Source of the DNA: Polymorphobacter_B sp038225475
Lineage (GTDB): Bacteria > Pseudomonadota > Alphaproteobacteria > Sphingomonadales > Sphingomonadaceae
Direction of reading: 5' to 3'
NCBI GenBank assembly: GCA_038225475.1
Contig: JBBRRA010000004.1
Coordinates: 62,001 to 126,000 of the forward strand
Length of the DNA stretch: 64,000 bases
Notes under the pieces: generated by a model
Databases searched by the model: none
What the model saw: only the letters and a program-made list of their open reading frames with translations
What the model was told of the DNA's origin: nothing
Program-made: the position numbers and the translations under genes
Shown here: positions 1-8,358 of the stretch, piece by piece
How positions within the stretch are numbered: position 1 is the stretch's first letter
Layout of the letters: every line of letters begins with the position of its first letter

Positions 1-306
1 TGCCGGTCCATCGGCGCGGTAGCAAAGCAACTCGCTCTCGGCAAAGCGCGCCAGCCCGTGCGCGAAGCCGAGCGGATCGGGCGCAATCCGGTCGATCGCG
101 GCGTTGGCAAGGCCGGTCAGCGGCATCGTTGCGGGCTTTATCGTTGCGACCTGCGCCGCCCATTCGGCGACGATCGCGTCGGCAAGCGCCGCGGTCGGCA
201 CGATCAGCGGCACCCGCGCCGGCGTGCGGACCGGCTTGCCGTCGAGCCGGATGCCCCAGTCCGATCCTTCGGCGACGGCATCGACCTGCGTGTAAAACCG
301 CTTCAC
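1..306 (-). CDS. ATP12-family F1-ATPase assembly chaperone, N-terminal part
   Basis: The reading frame starts at a GTG (306-304) directly after the stop of the upstream gene and runs off the left edge, so only the first 102 residues are visible. It opens with KRFYTQVD, then LDGKPVRTP, an EWAAQ segment, TMPLTGLANAAIDR and ESELLCYRA. These blocks are typical of ATP12 chaperones, which hold the alpha subunit of F1-ATPase during assembly in mitochondria and alphaproteobacteria. It is the last visible gene of a minus-strand run that includes a HAD phosphatase and a pseudouridine synthase, a setting common in sphingomonads. The family call rests on several consecutive motifs; the C-terminus cannot be judged. 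Confidence 0.85.
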   Translation of the reverse strand, partial: MKRFYTQVDAVAEGSDWGIRLDGKPVRTPARVPLIVPTAALADAIVAEWAAQVATIKPATMPLTGLANAAIDRIAPDPLGFAHGLARFAESELLCYRADGPA

Positions 307-522
307 TCAGTCGCCTTGCCGCCACCGCCGGAGCAGCGCGCGCGGGGCGAGCAGCAGCCATGCCAGCCCGGCGATGATAAAGATCCCGCCGACGACATGC
401 GCCGTCGCTCCCAGCCGCTCGACCGCTGCGAGCGCCATCCCGATACCCGCCACGGTAACGCCGACCAGTCGCGTCAGCGTCAACCGGATCAGCCGCGCCT
501 TGTACGGATCGGGCTCGGTCAT
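307..522 (-). CDS. Small two-helix membrane protein, unknown function
   Basis: A 71-residue protein. The N-terminus is charged (MTEPDPYKARLIRL). Two hydrophobic stretches follow, at about residues 16-33 and 42-60, and the tail is arginine-rich (LLRRWRQ), which predicts a small inner-membrane hairpin protein. Its ATG overlaps the stop of the HAD phosphatase by 4 nt (ATGA), and its stop directly abuts the GTG of the ATP12 gene, so it is probably co-transcribed and translationally coupled. I recognise no named family. The conserved-looking operon position is the main evidence that it is a real gene. Confidence 0.65.
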   Translation of the reverse strand: MTEPDPYKARLIRLTLTRLVGVTVAGIGMALAAVERLGATAHVVGGIFIIAGLAWLLLAPRALLRRWRQGD

Positions 523-1169
523 GGCAGCCGGTCGAGCAGCGCATCGAACGTCGTCACCACGGCTTCGGCCCCGGCATCGGTGAGTTCGTGCGCATCATGA
601 TAGCCCCAGTCGACGCCGATCGCGCGGGCGCCGGCGCTGACTCCCATCGCCATATCGAAGATGGTATCGCCGATCATCACGGTGCGGTCGGCGCTCGACC
701 CGGCCTCGGTGATGGCGGCGTGCAGCATCGCGGGATGCGGCTTCGACGGATGTCGATCGGCGGTCTGCAAGGTCACGAAATGCGCCGCGAGGCCGTGGTG
801 CGCAAGACAAAGCCCCAGCCCGCGATCGGACTTGCCGGTCGCCACGCCGAGCAGCCAGCCGCGCCGTTCGAGCTCGGCCAGTCCAGCCGCGACGCCCGGA
901 TAAAGCGGTTCATGCGCCAGCCCGCCGCTGGCGCGTAGCCGGTGGAAACCCTGTTTATAGTCCTCGGCGAGGCTGACCTGCAGCGCCGCGCCGCCATCGG
1001 GGACCATCACCTGCATCGCCTCGACCAAGCTCAATCCGACCACCCGCCGCACGCTGTGCGGATCGGGCAAGGGCAGTCCGTGGCTGGCGAACGCGGCGTG
1101 CATCGCGGCGATGATGTTCGCCTGGCTATCGACGAGCGTGCCGTCACAATCGAAGACCGCGAGCTTCAC
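519..1169 (-). CDS. HAD-superfamily hydrolase, phosphoglycolate phosphatase-like
   Basis: A 216-residue haloacid dehalogenase hydrolase. Motif I is DCDGTLVDS near the N-terminus, where the first Asp is the nucleophile. A helical cap domain follows, then GVATGKS (motif II region), KPHPAML (motif III Lys) and MIGDTIFDM (motif IV Asp pair). The size and cap type fit phosphoglycolate phosphatase and related small-molecule phosphatases; the substrate is not determined. The GTG at 1169 is chosen because it puts motif I at residue 5 and leaves 4 nt after the pseudouridine synthase stop. A longer in-frame extension upstream would lie inside that gene. Confidence 0.88.
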   Translation of the reverse strand: MKLAVFDCDGTLVDSQANIIAAMHAAFASHGLPLPDPHSVRRVVGLSLVEAMQVMVPDGGAALQVSLAEDYKQGFHRLRASGGLAHEPLYPGVAAGLAELERRGWLLGVATGKSDRGLGLCLAHHGLAAHFVTLQTADRHPSKPHPAMLHAAITEAGSSADRTVMIGDTIFDMAMGVSAGARAIGVDWGYHDAHELTDAGAEAVVTTFDALLDRLP

Positions 1170-1173
1170 CGCC

Positions 1174-2244
1174 TTACGCGCCGCGGCTGCGCCGCTCGCC
1201 GCGGCGCGCCAGCCGCCGCTGCTTTGCGGCGGCGCTCTCGAGCTTGGCCTTGCCTTCGACGGTATCCTTGAACCGCAGCTCGTCGAGCGGGATGTTGCCG
1301 TCGGCGACCTCGAACCCCAGCATCGCAAAGCTGTCGGTCATATGGTTCGGCATCTCGGCAATCACATCGAGCTTGTCGCCGTCGGGATGATCGATCAGCA
1401 GGCGGCGCGCATGGAGGTGCATCTTGCGGCTGATGCCGCCGGTCAGGAACGCTTCCTTGCCGCCATACTTCGCATCGCCGACGATCGGATGGCCGATCGC
1501 GGTGGCATGCACGCGGATCTGGTGCGTTCGCCCGGTGAGCGGCTGAAATTCGAGCCACGCCGCCTGCGTCGCGGCATGGTCGAGTGTGCGGTACCGCGTA
1601 CGCGCATTCTGGCCGGTTTCGGGGTCGACGTGCATCTTTTCACCGCCGCTGCCGGGCTGCTTGGCGAGCGCGGCAACGATCTCGCCCTCGCTCGGTTCGG
1701 GCGCGCCGACCACCAGCGCCCAATAGACTTTGCGCGCCGTCCGGTCGGCAAACGCCTTCGAAAAGAACGCTGCTGCCCGCGCGGTCCGCGCCAGCAGCAG
1801 CACGCCCGAGGTATCCTTGTCGAGCCGGTGCACCAGCTTCGGACGCTGGGGGAAACCGAAGCTGAGCGCATCGAGCAGCCCGTCGACGTGCGTCAGCGTA
1901 TTGGTGCCGCCCTGCGTCGCCAGACCGGCGGGCTTGTTGAGCACGATTGCCGACTTGTCGCGGTGGATGACGAGGCTTTGGGCATATTCGATCTCGGCCG
2001 CACTCAACGGGCGGCGCGGCGCTTCGCCGGGGGCATCGGACGGGGTGTCGATCGGCGGGATGGTCAGCACCTGACCGGCGGCGATGCGTTCGCTCGGGTC
2101 GGTCTTGCGCCCGTCGAGGCGGATCGTGCCGAGCTTGCACAGGCGCGACACGGTGTTGAAGCTGACGTCGGCGCGGTGGCGCTTGAACCAGCGGTCGAGG
2201 CGGATGCCGTCATCTTCGGCATCGATGGCAACAGTCTGCGTCAT
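1174..2244 (-). CDS. RluA/RluC-family 23S rRNA pseudouridine synthase
   Basis: A 356-residue protein. An N-terminal S4-like RNA-binding region comes first (residues about 10-60, RLDRWFKRH...LCKLGTIRLDG), followed by the pseudouridine synthase domain. The catalytic loop is HRLDKDTSG, with the conserved Asp, and later blocks include GRTHQIRVH and GHPIVGDAKYG. It isomerises specific uridines in rRNA; the domain layout resembles RluC/RluD, but target sites cannot be read from sequence. The ATG at 2244 overlaps the crcB stop by 4 nt. The C-terminal tail is basic (RRGERRSRGA). Confidence 0.92.
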   Translation of the reverse strand: MTQTVAIDAEDDGIRLDRWFKRHRADVSFNTVSRLCKLGTIRLDGRKTDPSERIAAGQVLTIPPIDTPSDAPGEAPRRPLSAAEIEYAQSLVIHRDKSAIVLNKPAGLATQGGTNTLTHVDGLLDALSFGFPQRPKLVHRLDKDTSGVLLLARTARAAAFFSKAFADRTARKVYWALVVGAPEPSEGEIVAALAKQPGSGGEKMHVDPETGQNARTRYRTLDHAATQAAWLEFQPLTGRTHQIRVHATAIGHPIVGDAKYGGKEAFLTGGISRKMHLHARRLLIDHPDGDKLDVIAEMPNHMTDSFAMLGFEVADGNIPLDELRFKDTVEGKAKLESAAAKQRRLARRGERRSRGA

Positions 2245-2627
2245 AGTCGGACCAGCATGGCACCGGCGAATAGCGCGAGCACGCTGCCGGCGATCGAGGA
2301 AACCGCATAGGCGGCGGCGAGCCCGACATTGCCCGTGGTGAGCATGGTGAAGACTTCGAGGCTGAATGCCGAAAACGTCGTGAACCCGCCCAGCACACCG
2401 ACACCGAGCAGCAGCCGCAGCGGCTCGTTGCCGCCGACGCGGATCAACCATCCGGCGAGCAGCCCCATCGCAAACGCGCCGAGCAGATTGACGCCCCACG
2501 TGCCGAACGGCAGCTCGGGGCCAAGATTTTCGACCGTCCAGCGGCTGAGCAGATAGCGCGCGCCCGCGCCGACGCTGCCGCCGAGCATGACGAGCAAAAG
2601 GGGGGGGAAGGTCGCGAGCACCGGCAT
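2241..2627 (-). CDS. crcB: Fluoride exporter CrcB/FluC
   Basis: A 128-residue, four-helix membrane protein. It carries the N-terminal GGSVGAGARY block, a central asparagine-containing helix (GVNLLGAFAMG) and the GGFTTFSAFSLE segment that contributes the pore phenylalanines in Fluc channels. The family forms dual-topology dimers that export fluoride passively. Length is normal for the family. It starts 12 nt after the upstream gene's stop, so there is no room for a fluoride riboswitch directly in front of it. Its stop overlaps the next start (ATGA). Confidence 0.93.
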   Translation of the reverse strand: MPVLATFPPLLLVMLGGSVGAGARYLLSRWTVENLGPELPFGTWGVNLLGAFAMGLLAGWLIRVGGNEPLRLLLGVGVLGGFTTFSAFSLEVFTMLTTGNVGLAAAYAVSSIAGSVLALFAGAMLVRL

Positions 2628-2639
2628 CTTGCGCCCCGT

Positions 2640-3488
2640 CTAGGGCGTTACGCCGTCGGACGCCACGCCGAATGTCCAGCCTTCGAGCGCGGCGATCCCC
2701 GGCGCTGTCCATAATCGCGCGTCCGTTGCCGCGCGGCGCATGCCGGCGGCGGAGATCAGCGCGTCGCCGATATGGTCGGCAAAGCTGTCGGCAACGAGTG
2801 CCGGGGCGCTGTCCAACCGCGCCAGTGCGCCGTCGAGCACGCTTTTGCTGCGGATCTTGCCGCGCACGCCGCCATCGGCTGCAAAGGTCCGGCAATAGAT
2901 TTCGACCACTGCCGGACCGGTCGCCGGGAGCGCGTCGAACGGCCAGACCGGCATGTCGAGCCGGTGCAACAGCCGCATGCCCGACAGGCTGGCCTTGCCG
3001 CACTGCGCCGCGCCAACCAGCGCGAATACCGATGATGCCGCGCCAAGCTTTTTCGCCGCCCAGACATGTTCGACCTTGCGCAGCCGCGCGCGCGTTGCCT
3101 TGTCGCCGTCGGCACTGCCGAGCCAATAGTGCCGCCGCCGCCGTTCGATATAGGCATGCGCCTCGAAATGCGGGTCGGCGACGGCGACGGCATCGACTTC
3201 GGCCCATAGCGCGCGCGCATCGGCGGGGCTGTCGGCGTCGCCGGGGAAGAACGCGCCGCGGTCGGCATGCGGCAGGCTGAACGAGAAGTCGAAGCCGATC
3301 AGCGTGCGCTCGCCCCGCACGGCGATCTGCTGCAGCCAGTCGAGCACCTCGGCGCGCGACCAGCGGTGGCCGGGCCGCACAATCGCCGGCGCGCTGTCAC
3401 CGGCGGCGCACTCGGCGACCGCGATCGCGGCATGGCGTTCGCCCCGCGCACCGGTCCAGTCGATGGCGACAAAGCGGTCGAAGCTCAT
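2640..3488 (-). CDS. Conserved hypothetical protein with RNase H-like N-terminal motif
   Basis: A 282-residue soluble protein. It begins MSFDRFVAIDWTGA, an acidic beta-strand motif like those opening RNase H-like folds (DUF429-type proteins). Later come IGFDFSFSLP (second acidic strand) and SFADHIGDALISA near the C-terminus, so three acidic strands are present, as in that fold. Homologues are sometimes labelled CbiG, but nothing here resembles a cobalamin enzyme. The ATG at 3488 overlaps the rarA stop by 4 nt. Function unknown; a nuclease-like fold is an inference. Confidence 0.6.
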   Translation of the reverse strand: MSFDRFVAIDWTGARGERHAAIAVAECAAGDSAPAIVRPGHRWSRAEVLDWLQQIAVRGERTLIGFDFSFSLPHADRGAFFPGDADSPADARALWAEVDAVAVADPHFEAHAYIERRRRHYWLGSADGDKATRARLRKVEHVWAAKKLGAASSVFALVGAAQCGKASLSGMRLLHRLDMPVWPFDALPATGPAVVEIYCRTFAADGGVRGKIRSKSVLDGALARLDSAPALVADSFADHIGDALISAAGMRRAATDARLWTAPGIAALEGWTFGVASDGVTP

Positions 3489-4768
3489 GCGCCGCGCCGC
3501 GCTGCCCACCACGCCAGCCGTTCGGCGATGCGCTTTTCATGGCCACGGTCGGAGGGCGTATAGAAAGTCTGCGCGGTCAATTCGTCGGGCCAATAGTTTG
3601 CGCCCGAAAAGCCGCCTTCGGCGTCATGGTCATAGGCATAATCCTTGCCGTACCCCAAATCGCGCATCAGCCGCGTCGGCGCGTTCAGGATATTGGGCGG
3701 CGGGTTGAGCGAGCCGGTTTCCTTTGCCGACCGCCATGCCGCCTTTTGCGCCGTATACGCCGCGTTCGATTTGGGCGCGGTAGCGAGGTACAGGCAGGCG
3801 TGCGCGATCGCCAGCTCGCCTTCGGGCGAGCCGAGGAAGTCGTACGCCTCCTTCGCCGCCAGCGTCACCACCAGCGCGTTCGAGTCGGCAAGCCCGATGT
3901 CTTCGCTGGCAAAGCGCACCAGCCGCCGCAGCACGTACAGCGGTTCCTCGCCCGCCGTCAGCATGCGCGCCAGATAATACAGCGCGGCGTCGGGGTCGGA
4001 GCCACGCAGCGACTTGTGCAGCGCCGAGATCAGCCCGTAATGGCCCTCGCGGTCCTTGTCGTACACCGCGACCCGGCGGTGGAGCAGGTCGCGCAGGTCC
4101 TGCGGCTCGAGCGGCGCATCGAGGTGGATCGAAAACAGCGTCTCCGCCTGGTTGAGCAGGAAGCGCCCGTCGCCATCGGCCGACGCCACCAGCGCCTCGC
4201 GCGCGGCGGGCGTCAGCGGCAGCGTGCGGCCGGTCATCGCCTCGGCACGCGCCAGCAGCGTCTCGAGGGCAGCGGCGTCGAGGCGGCGCACGATCAACAC
4301 CTGCGCGCGGCTGAGCAGCGCGGCGTTGAGCTCGAAGCTCGGGTTCTCGGTGGTGGCACCAACGAGGATGACGGTGCCGTCCTCGACCACGCCGAGGAAG
4401 CCGTCTTGCTGCGCGCGATTGAAGCGGTGGATCTCGTCGACGAACAGCAAGGTCTGCGTGCCGTCGCGGGCAAAGCCGCGGGCTTCGGCGAACAGCTTTT
4501 TAAGGTCGGCAACGCCTGAGAACACCGCCGATACGCCGACAAAGCGCAGCCCGACGGCGTCGGCGAGCAGTCGGGCGATCGTCGTCTTGCCGGTGCCGGG
4601 CGGCCCCCACAGGATCAGCGACGCGAGCTTATGCGCCGCGACCATCCGCCCGATCGCGCCCGTGGGCCCGGTCAGGTGCTCCTGCCCGACCACGTCGCCC
4701 AGCCCGGCCGGGCGCAGCGCCTCGGCAAGCGGCGGTGCGGCAGGCGTGGCGGGGAACAGATCGGTCAT
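3485..4768 (-). CDS. rarA: Replication-associated recombination protein RarA/MgsA (AAA+ ATPase)
   Basis: A 427-residue AAA+ clamp-loader-like ATPase that acts at stalled replication forks. It shows VVGQEHL at the N-terminus, Walker A GPPGTGKTT, Walker B LLFVDEIHRF, sensor 1 GATTENPSFE, and the C-terminal MgsA segment with DPDAALYYLARM and RRLVRFASEDIGLAD. Length is normal for the family. The ATG at 4768 is preceded by GGGAGG at 4 nt spacing, a strong ribosome-binding site, so an in-frame start 36 nt upstream is rejected. It heads the minus-strand run that ends at the left edge. Confidence 0.95.
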   Translation of the reverse strand: MTDLFPATPAAPPLAEALRPAGLGDVVGQEHLTGPTGAIGRMVAAHKLASLILWGPPGTGKTTIARLLADAVGLRFVGVSAVFSGVADLKKLFAEARGFARDGTQTLLFVDEIHRFNRAQQDGFLGVVEDGTVILVGATTENPSFELNAALLSRAQVLIVRRLDAAALETLLARAEAMTGRTLPLTPAAREALVASADGDGRFLLNQAETLFSIHLDAPLEPQDLRDLLHRRVAVYDKDREGHYGLISALHKSLRGSDPDAALYYLARMLTAGEEPLYVLRRLVRFASEDIGLADSNALVVTLAAKEAYDFLGSPEGELAIAHACLYLATAPKSNAAYTAQKAAWRSAKETGSLNPPPNILNAPTRLMRDLGYGKDYAYDHDAEGGFSGANYWPDELTAQTFYTPSDRGHEKRIAERLAWWAARRGA

Positions 4769-4943
4769 GTCCTCCCGACTTAGTGGCGTGGGCGCGCGGT
4801 GCAAGCGTCGCTGCGGTCTCGCGCCACGCTCGATCGGTCACAGTCGGTGCTTAAGGTCATTATCCGGCGATTTCTTGCGCCCGCCGCGAACCCGTATCGG
4901 CGTGCACGCGTTATCGCCGGACGTTACCTGGAAGGATTCCCCA

Positions 4944-5165
4944 ATGGCCCGCACCCTGTCGAATTTCACGATCACCGAAGCCGGTGACGACTATCTGCTG
5001 ACGATCGAGGACGACAGCGGCGCGACGCACGAGCTGACCGCGACCTATGATCAGCTCGACATCATTGCCGAAGCGTTGATCGAGCACCTCGATGCCGACG
5101 ACGACGATCTCGACGAGATCGACGAGGAAGATGACGACGACGCCACCGGCAAGAAACCGGGCTGA
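4944..5165 (+). CDS. Small highly acidic protein, DnrP-like
   Basis: A 73-residue protein opening MARTLSNFTITEAGDDYLL, with a compact beta-rich first half and a C-terminal acidic run (DADDDDLDEIDEEDDDD) before a short basic end. GGAAGG lies 7 nt upstream of the ATG. Similar short proteins in sphingomonads are often labelled DnrP; function is unknown. The acidic tail suggests a protein- or cation-binding role, but that is speculation. It is monocistronic and divergent from rarA. Confidence 0.7.
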   Translation: MARTLSNFTITEAGDDYLLTIEDDSGATHELTATYDQLDIIAEALIEHLDADDDDLDEIDEEDDDDATGKKPG

Positions 5166-5378
5166 AGCGGGGGCGGGCGGCGACCGCCTAACCCGTCTAA
5201 CTTTACTCGATGCCGAAGGTGAATTGCAATTTCGGCTGCCAAATCGGCCTTGCATCCGGGGCTTTGAACCGTTGACATGCCATGGCGTATAGAGCCAAAT
5301 AGGTTTTAAGTCAACGCTGCCGCCAGCGGTGCGCTGGCGGACCGGCCGGGGAGGGGGCTGCCCTCCCCGGCTGGCGGC
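5166..5378. other. Intergenic region with two tandem hairpins
   Basis: This is a 213-nt convergent gap between the acidic-protein gene (plus) and the thiolase gene (minus). The right half holds two perfect hairpins. One is at 5320-5340 (9-bp stem, GTG loop). The other is at 5345-5371 (11-bp stem, 5-nt loop). Neither is followed by a T-tract on either strand. A TTGACA at 5272 lacks a plausible -10 element. Nothing else is recognised. Confidence 0.6.
5345..5371. terminator. Putative bidirectional terminator hairpin
   Basis: The inverted repeat has arms GCCGGGGAGGG and CCCTCCCCGGC around a GGCTG loop, 8 nt past the thiolase stop codon. Its position between converging genes suggests transcription termination for both. 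There is no U-tract, so Rho-assisted or hairpin-only termination is inferred. Confidence 0.5.
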
Positions 5379-6554
5379 TCAATAAACTTCGAACAGCCCG
5401 GCAGCGCCCATGCCGCCGCCGACGCACATCGTCACCACAACATATTTGACGCCGCGGCGCTTGCCTTCGATCAGCGCATGGCCGGTCAGCCGTGCGCCCG
5501 ACATGCCGTAGGGGTGGCCGACCGAGATCGCGCCGCCGTTGACGTTGAGGATCGACTGGTCGATGCCGAGCACGTCGGCGATATGCAGCACCTGCACCGC
5601 GAACGCCTCGTTCAATTCCCACAGGCCGATGTCGCTCATCGTCAGGCCGTTGGCCTTGAGCAGCTTGGGGATCGCATAGATCGGCCCGATGCCCATTTCA
5701 TCGGGCTCGAGCCCCGCCACCGCGATGCCGCGATACGCGCCGAGCGGCTGCAGCCCGCGCTTCGATGCTTCGCTCGCCTCCATCAGCACGCAGGCGCTGG
5801 CGCCGTCCGAAAGCTGCGATGCGTTGCCCGCGGTAATCACGCCGCCCTCGCGCACCGGCTTCAGGCCTTTCAGGCCCTCAAGCGTCGTCTCGGGGCGGTT
5901 GCCCTCGTCCTTCGACAGCGTCACCTCGTGCATGGTGACTTCCTTGGTCTCCTTGTTGACCATGCCCATCTTGGTGGTCAGCGGCACGATTTCGTCGTCG
6001 AACTTGCCCGCGACCTGTGCGGCCGCGGTGCGCATCTGCGACTGGAAGCTGTATTCGTCCTGCCGGTCGCGGCTGATGCTATAGCGCTTGGCGACCGTCT
6101 CGGCGGTGTCGATCATCGGCATGTAGATGTTCTTGTGCATCGCCATCAGACCGAGGTCGGGATCGACGCGCATCTTTTCGTTCTGCACCATCGAGATCGA
6201 ATCCTGCCCGCCGCCGACTGCGATCGTCATGCCATCGACGATGATCTGCTTGGCGGCCGTCGCGATCGCCATCATCCCCGACGAGCACTGCCGGTCGATC
6301 GACTGGCCCGCGACCGTCACCGGCAACCCGGCGCGCAGCAGCGCCAGGCGCGCGATATTGGGAGCCTGCCCGCCCTGCTGGAGCGATGCGCCCCAGACGA
6401 CGTCGTCGACTTCGGCCCCGTCGATCCCGGCGCGCGCAACCGCGTGCTTGATCGCATGGCCACCGAGCAGCGGCGGCGGCGAGGCGTTGAACGCGCCGCG
6501 ATAGGCCTTGCCGATCGGGGTGCGGGCGGTGGAAACGATGACGGCTTCACGCAT
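5379..6554 (-). CDS. Acetyl-CoA C-acyltransferase (thiolase)
   Basis: A 391-residue thiolase. The acyl-enzyme nucleophile is Cys90 in IDRQCSSGM. The C-terminal half has NVNGGAISVGHPYGMSGAR (catalytic His) and VVVTMCVGGGMG (second catalytic Cys). It is of the FadA/AtoB superfamily, catalysing reversible cleavage of 3-ketoacyl-CoA. Upstream in the same direction are a MaoC hydratase and a carboxymuconolactone decarboxylase-like protein, which suggests a degradative acyl-CoA or aromatic-acid route rather than PHB synthesis. The start lies 12 nt after the preceding stop. Confidence 0.92.
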   Translation of the reverse strand: MREAVIVSTARTPIGKAYRGAFNASPPPLLGGHAIKHAVARAGIDGAEVDDVVWGASLQQGGQAPNIARLALLRAGLPVTVAGQSIDRQCSSGMMAIATAAKQIIVDGMTIAVGGGQDSISMVQNEKMRVDPDLGLMAMHKNIYMPMIDTAETVAKRYSISRDRQDEYSFQSQMRTAAAQVAGKFDDEIVPLTTKMGMVNKETKEVTMHEVTLSKDEGNRPETTLEGLKGLKPVREGGVITAGNASQLSDGASACVLMEASEASKRGLQPLGAYRGIAVAGLEPDEMGIGPIYAIPKLLKANGLTMSDIGLWELNEAFAVQVLHIADVLGIDQSILNVNGGAISVGHPYGMSGARLTGHALIEGKRRGVKYVVVTMCVGGGMGAAGLFEVY

Positions 6555-6566
6555 GCGATGGGTCCT

Positions 6567-7112
6567 TCAAGCGGTGGGGAAGCGGGCCATGCCGGCTTCG
6601 GGTTGCAGGTCGAGCGCGCCGCAGATCAGCGCGACGCCGTGGTAAAAACCGATAAGCTGGATGACTTCGAGGATTTGCGTCGCATCGAAATGCGCGCTCA
6701 ACCGCGCAAATTCGGCGTCGCTCAGCCGCTTGTCGGCAAGCAGCGCATCGACGCTGGCGATCAGCGCGGCCTCGGCATCGCTCCAGTTGCCGTCGTCGGC
6801 ATGGCCGTCGAACGTCGAGCGTATCTGCGCGTCGGTAAGGCCCGCTTTCGCCGCGAACAGCTGCGTGTGCGTGCCCCATTCATACTCACAGCCGGTCTTT
6901 GCGGTCGTCCGGTCGATGACGATTTCGCGGTGGCGGAACTCGAGCGGACCCTTGCCCGACATCGAGCCGCCGCCGAATTTCTCCCACGCGCGCGGTGAGG
7001 TGGCAACGGTGGTGAACAGCGCCAGCGGCTCGGCGCCCGGCGGCATGATGCGCTCCATCGCCGCCGCGAACTCGGGCGGGAAGGGCTTGGCGAGCGGTGC
7101 GATGCGGCTCAC
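6567..7112 (-). CDS. Carboxymuconolactone decarboxylase-family protein
   Basis: A 181-residue protein of the AhpD/CMD-like all-helical fold, with PPEFAAAMERIMPPG, EFRHREIVIDRT and a TGCEYEWGTHTQLFAAKAG segment, a typical CMD signature. It has only one cysteine in the position where peroxiredoxin-type AhpD proteins have CxxC, so a thiol-disulphide role is unlikely. The GTG at 7112 overlaps the MaoC stop as GTGA; an ATG at 7133 in the same frame is an alternative. It probably works with the MaoC and thiolase genes on either side. The exact reaction is unknown. Confidence 0.8.
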   Translation of the reverse strand: MSRIAPLAKPFPPEFAAAMERIMPPGAEPLALFTTVATSPRAWEKFGGGSMSGKGPLEFRHREIVIDRTTAKTGCEYEWGTHTQLFAAKAGLTDAQIRSTFDGHADDGNWSDAEAALIASVDALLADKRLSDAEFARLSAHFDATQILEVIQLIGFYHGVALICGALDLQPEAGMARFPTA

Positions 7113-7567
7113 AGATACACCAGCGTCAGCCATTCGGCGATCAACGCGGGCTTGGTCTCGCCCTCGATTTCGACGGTGACCGCGACGGTCGACTGAAATC
7201 CGCCGTCGGGCCGCGTATCGACCGCCGTCAGCGTGAACCGCCCGCGCACGCGCTTGCCCGACTTGACAGGGGCCATGAAGCGGACTTTGTTGAGCCCGTA
7301 GTTGACGCCCATCTTCGCGCCCGCAATGCCGGGCATTGCGCCATAAGCGAACACCGAACACAGCGACAGCGTCAGATAGCCGTGCGCGATGGTGGTGCCG
7401 AACGGCGTCTTGGCGGCCGCGACCGGATCGACATGGATGAACTGGTGATCGCCGGTAACCTCGGCGAACGCATCGATCTTCGCCTGATCGACGAGCACCC
7501 AGTCGGACACGCCGACCTCGGTCCCGATCAGCGCGCGATAGTCGTCGAGCGATATGGCAGCGCGCAT
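7109..7567 (-). CDS. MaoC-family (hotdog-fold) enoyl-CoA hydratase
   Basis: A 152-residue MaoC-like dehydratase with the R-specific hydratase motif DHQFIHVDPVAA, followed by TPFGTTIAHGYLTLSL. It hydrates enoyl-CoA thioesters in fatty-acid or related catabolism. The ATG at 7567 is preceded by GGGGAAG at about 8 nt; a TTG 15 nt further upstream is less likely. First gene of a three-gene minus-strand set ending in the thiolase. Confidence 0.88.
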   Translation of the reverse strand: MRAAISLDDYRALIGTEVGVSDWVLVDQAKIDAFAEVTGDHQFIHVDPVAAAKTPFGTTIAHGYLTLSLCSVFAYGAMPGIAGAKMGVNYGLNKVRFMAPVKSGKRVRGRFTLTAVDTRPDGGFQSTVAVTVEIEGETKPALIAEWLTLVYL

Positions 7568-7697
7568 CGATGTCTTCCCCAAGAACGATTTGACGCACCC
7601 TAGCGGCGGTTTACGTTTGCGTCATCCCGATTTTCCGCATGACGGTTCCCCACAGGCTTTGGACATGATATGTTCTCTTTCGACAAGGGAGGATTGC

Positions 7698-8312
7698 ATG
7701 ACAGACGACCTCGTTTTCTATACCAATCCGATGTCGCGCGGGCGCATCGTGCGCTGGATGCTCGAGGAAGTCGGGCAGCCGTACCGGACCGAACTGCTCG
7801 ACTATCACACCACGATGAAGAGTGCGGCGTATCTTGCGGTCAACCCGATGGGCAAGGTCCCGGCGATCGTGCACCGCGGGCAGGTGGTGACCGAGGGCGC
7901 GGCGATCTGCGCCTATCTTGCCGATGCGTTTCCGGCAGCGGGTCTCGCGCCGCCGCCGGCCGAGCGCGCAGCTTACTACCGATGGCTGTTCTTTGCCGCC
8001 GGGCCGATCGAGCAGGCGGTGACCAACAAGGCGCTCGGGTTCGTGGTGCCCGAAGGCAAGTCGGTGATGGCGGGATATGGCAGTTTCGACGCGGTCATGG
8101 ACGCGATGGAGCTAGCCGTTGCGCACGACGGCTATGTCGCGGGCGACCGCTTCACGGCTGCCGATGTGGTGTTCGGCTCGCAGATCGGTTGGGGGCTGCA
8201 GTTCGGCTCGATCGACAAGCGTGCGGGGTTCGAGGCGTATTGGGACCGGATCAAGGACCGTCCAGCGGCAGTGCGCGCGCGCGAAATCGACGACGGCTTG
8301 ATGGCGAAATAG
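7698..8312 (+). CDS. Glutathione S-transferase family protein
   Basis: A 204-residue cytosolic GST. The N-terminal thioredoxin-fold domain starts LVFYTNPMSRGRIVRWMLEEV, with the glutathione-binding VPAIV and EGAAICAYLAD motifs at about residues 52-73. The all-helical C-terminal domain ends with the N-capping-box region DRFTAADVVFGSQ. It conjugates glutathione to an unknown electrophile. AAGGGAGG lies just upstream of the ATG. It diverges from the MaoC operon over about 130 nt. Confidence 0.9.
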   Translation: MTDDLVFYTNPMSRGRIVRWMLEEVGQPYRTELLDYHTTMKSAAYLAVNPMGKVPAIVHRGQVVTEGAAICAYLADAFPAAGLAPPPAERAAYYRWLFFAAGPIEQAVTNKALGFVVPEGKSVMAGYGSFDAVMDAMELAVAHDGYVAGDRFTAADVVFGSQIGWGLQFGSIDKRAGFEAYWDRIKDRPAAVRAREIDDGLMAK

Positions 8313-8358
8313 CGCCGCTTCCTTGCAGGGAGGGGAGAAACGGCTAAACCCGCAGCCT

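Noticed and set aside
2628..2640. Possible fluoride riboswitch before crcB
   Set aside because: Only 12 nt separate crcB from the upstream gene, too short for that riboswitch, and no pseudoknot-like sequence is visible at the head of the operon.
1174..3207. A single 677-codon frame spanning the pseudouridine synthase, crcB and part of the next gene
   Set aside because: The RluC-type protein has a clear start at 2244 overlapping crcB by 4 nt. The upstream part is an out-of-frame reading of crcB and the RNase H-like gene.
5272..5277. TTGACA as a promoter in the convergent gap
   Set aside because: No -10-like element lies 16-18 nt downstream, and no gene on the plus strand would be served.
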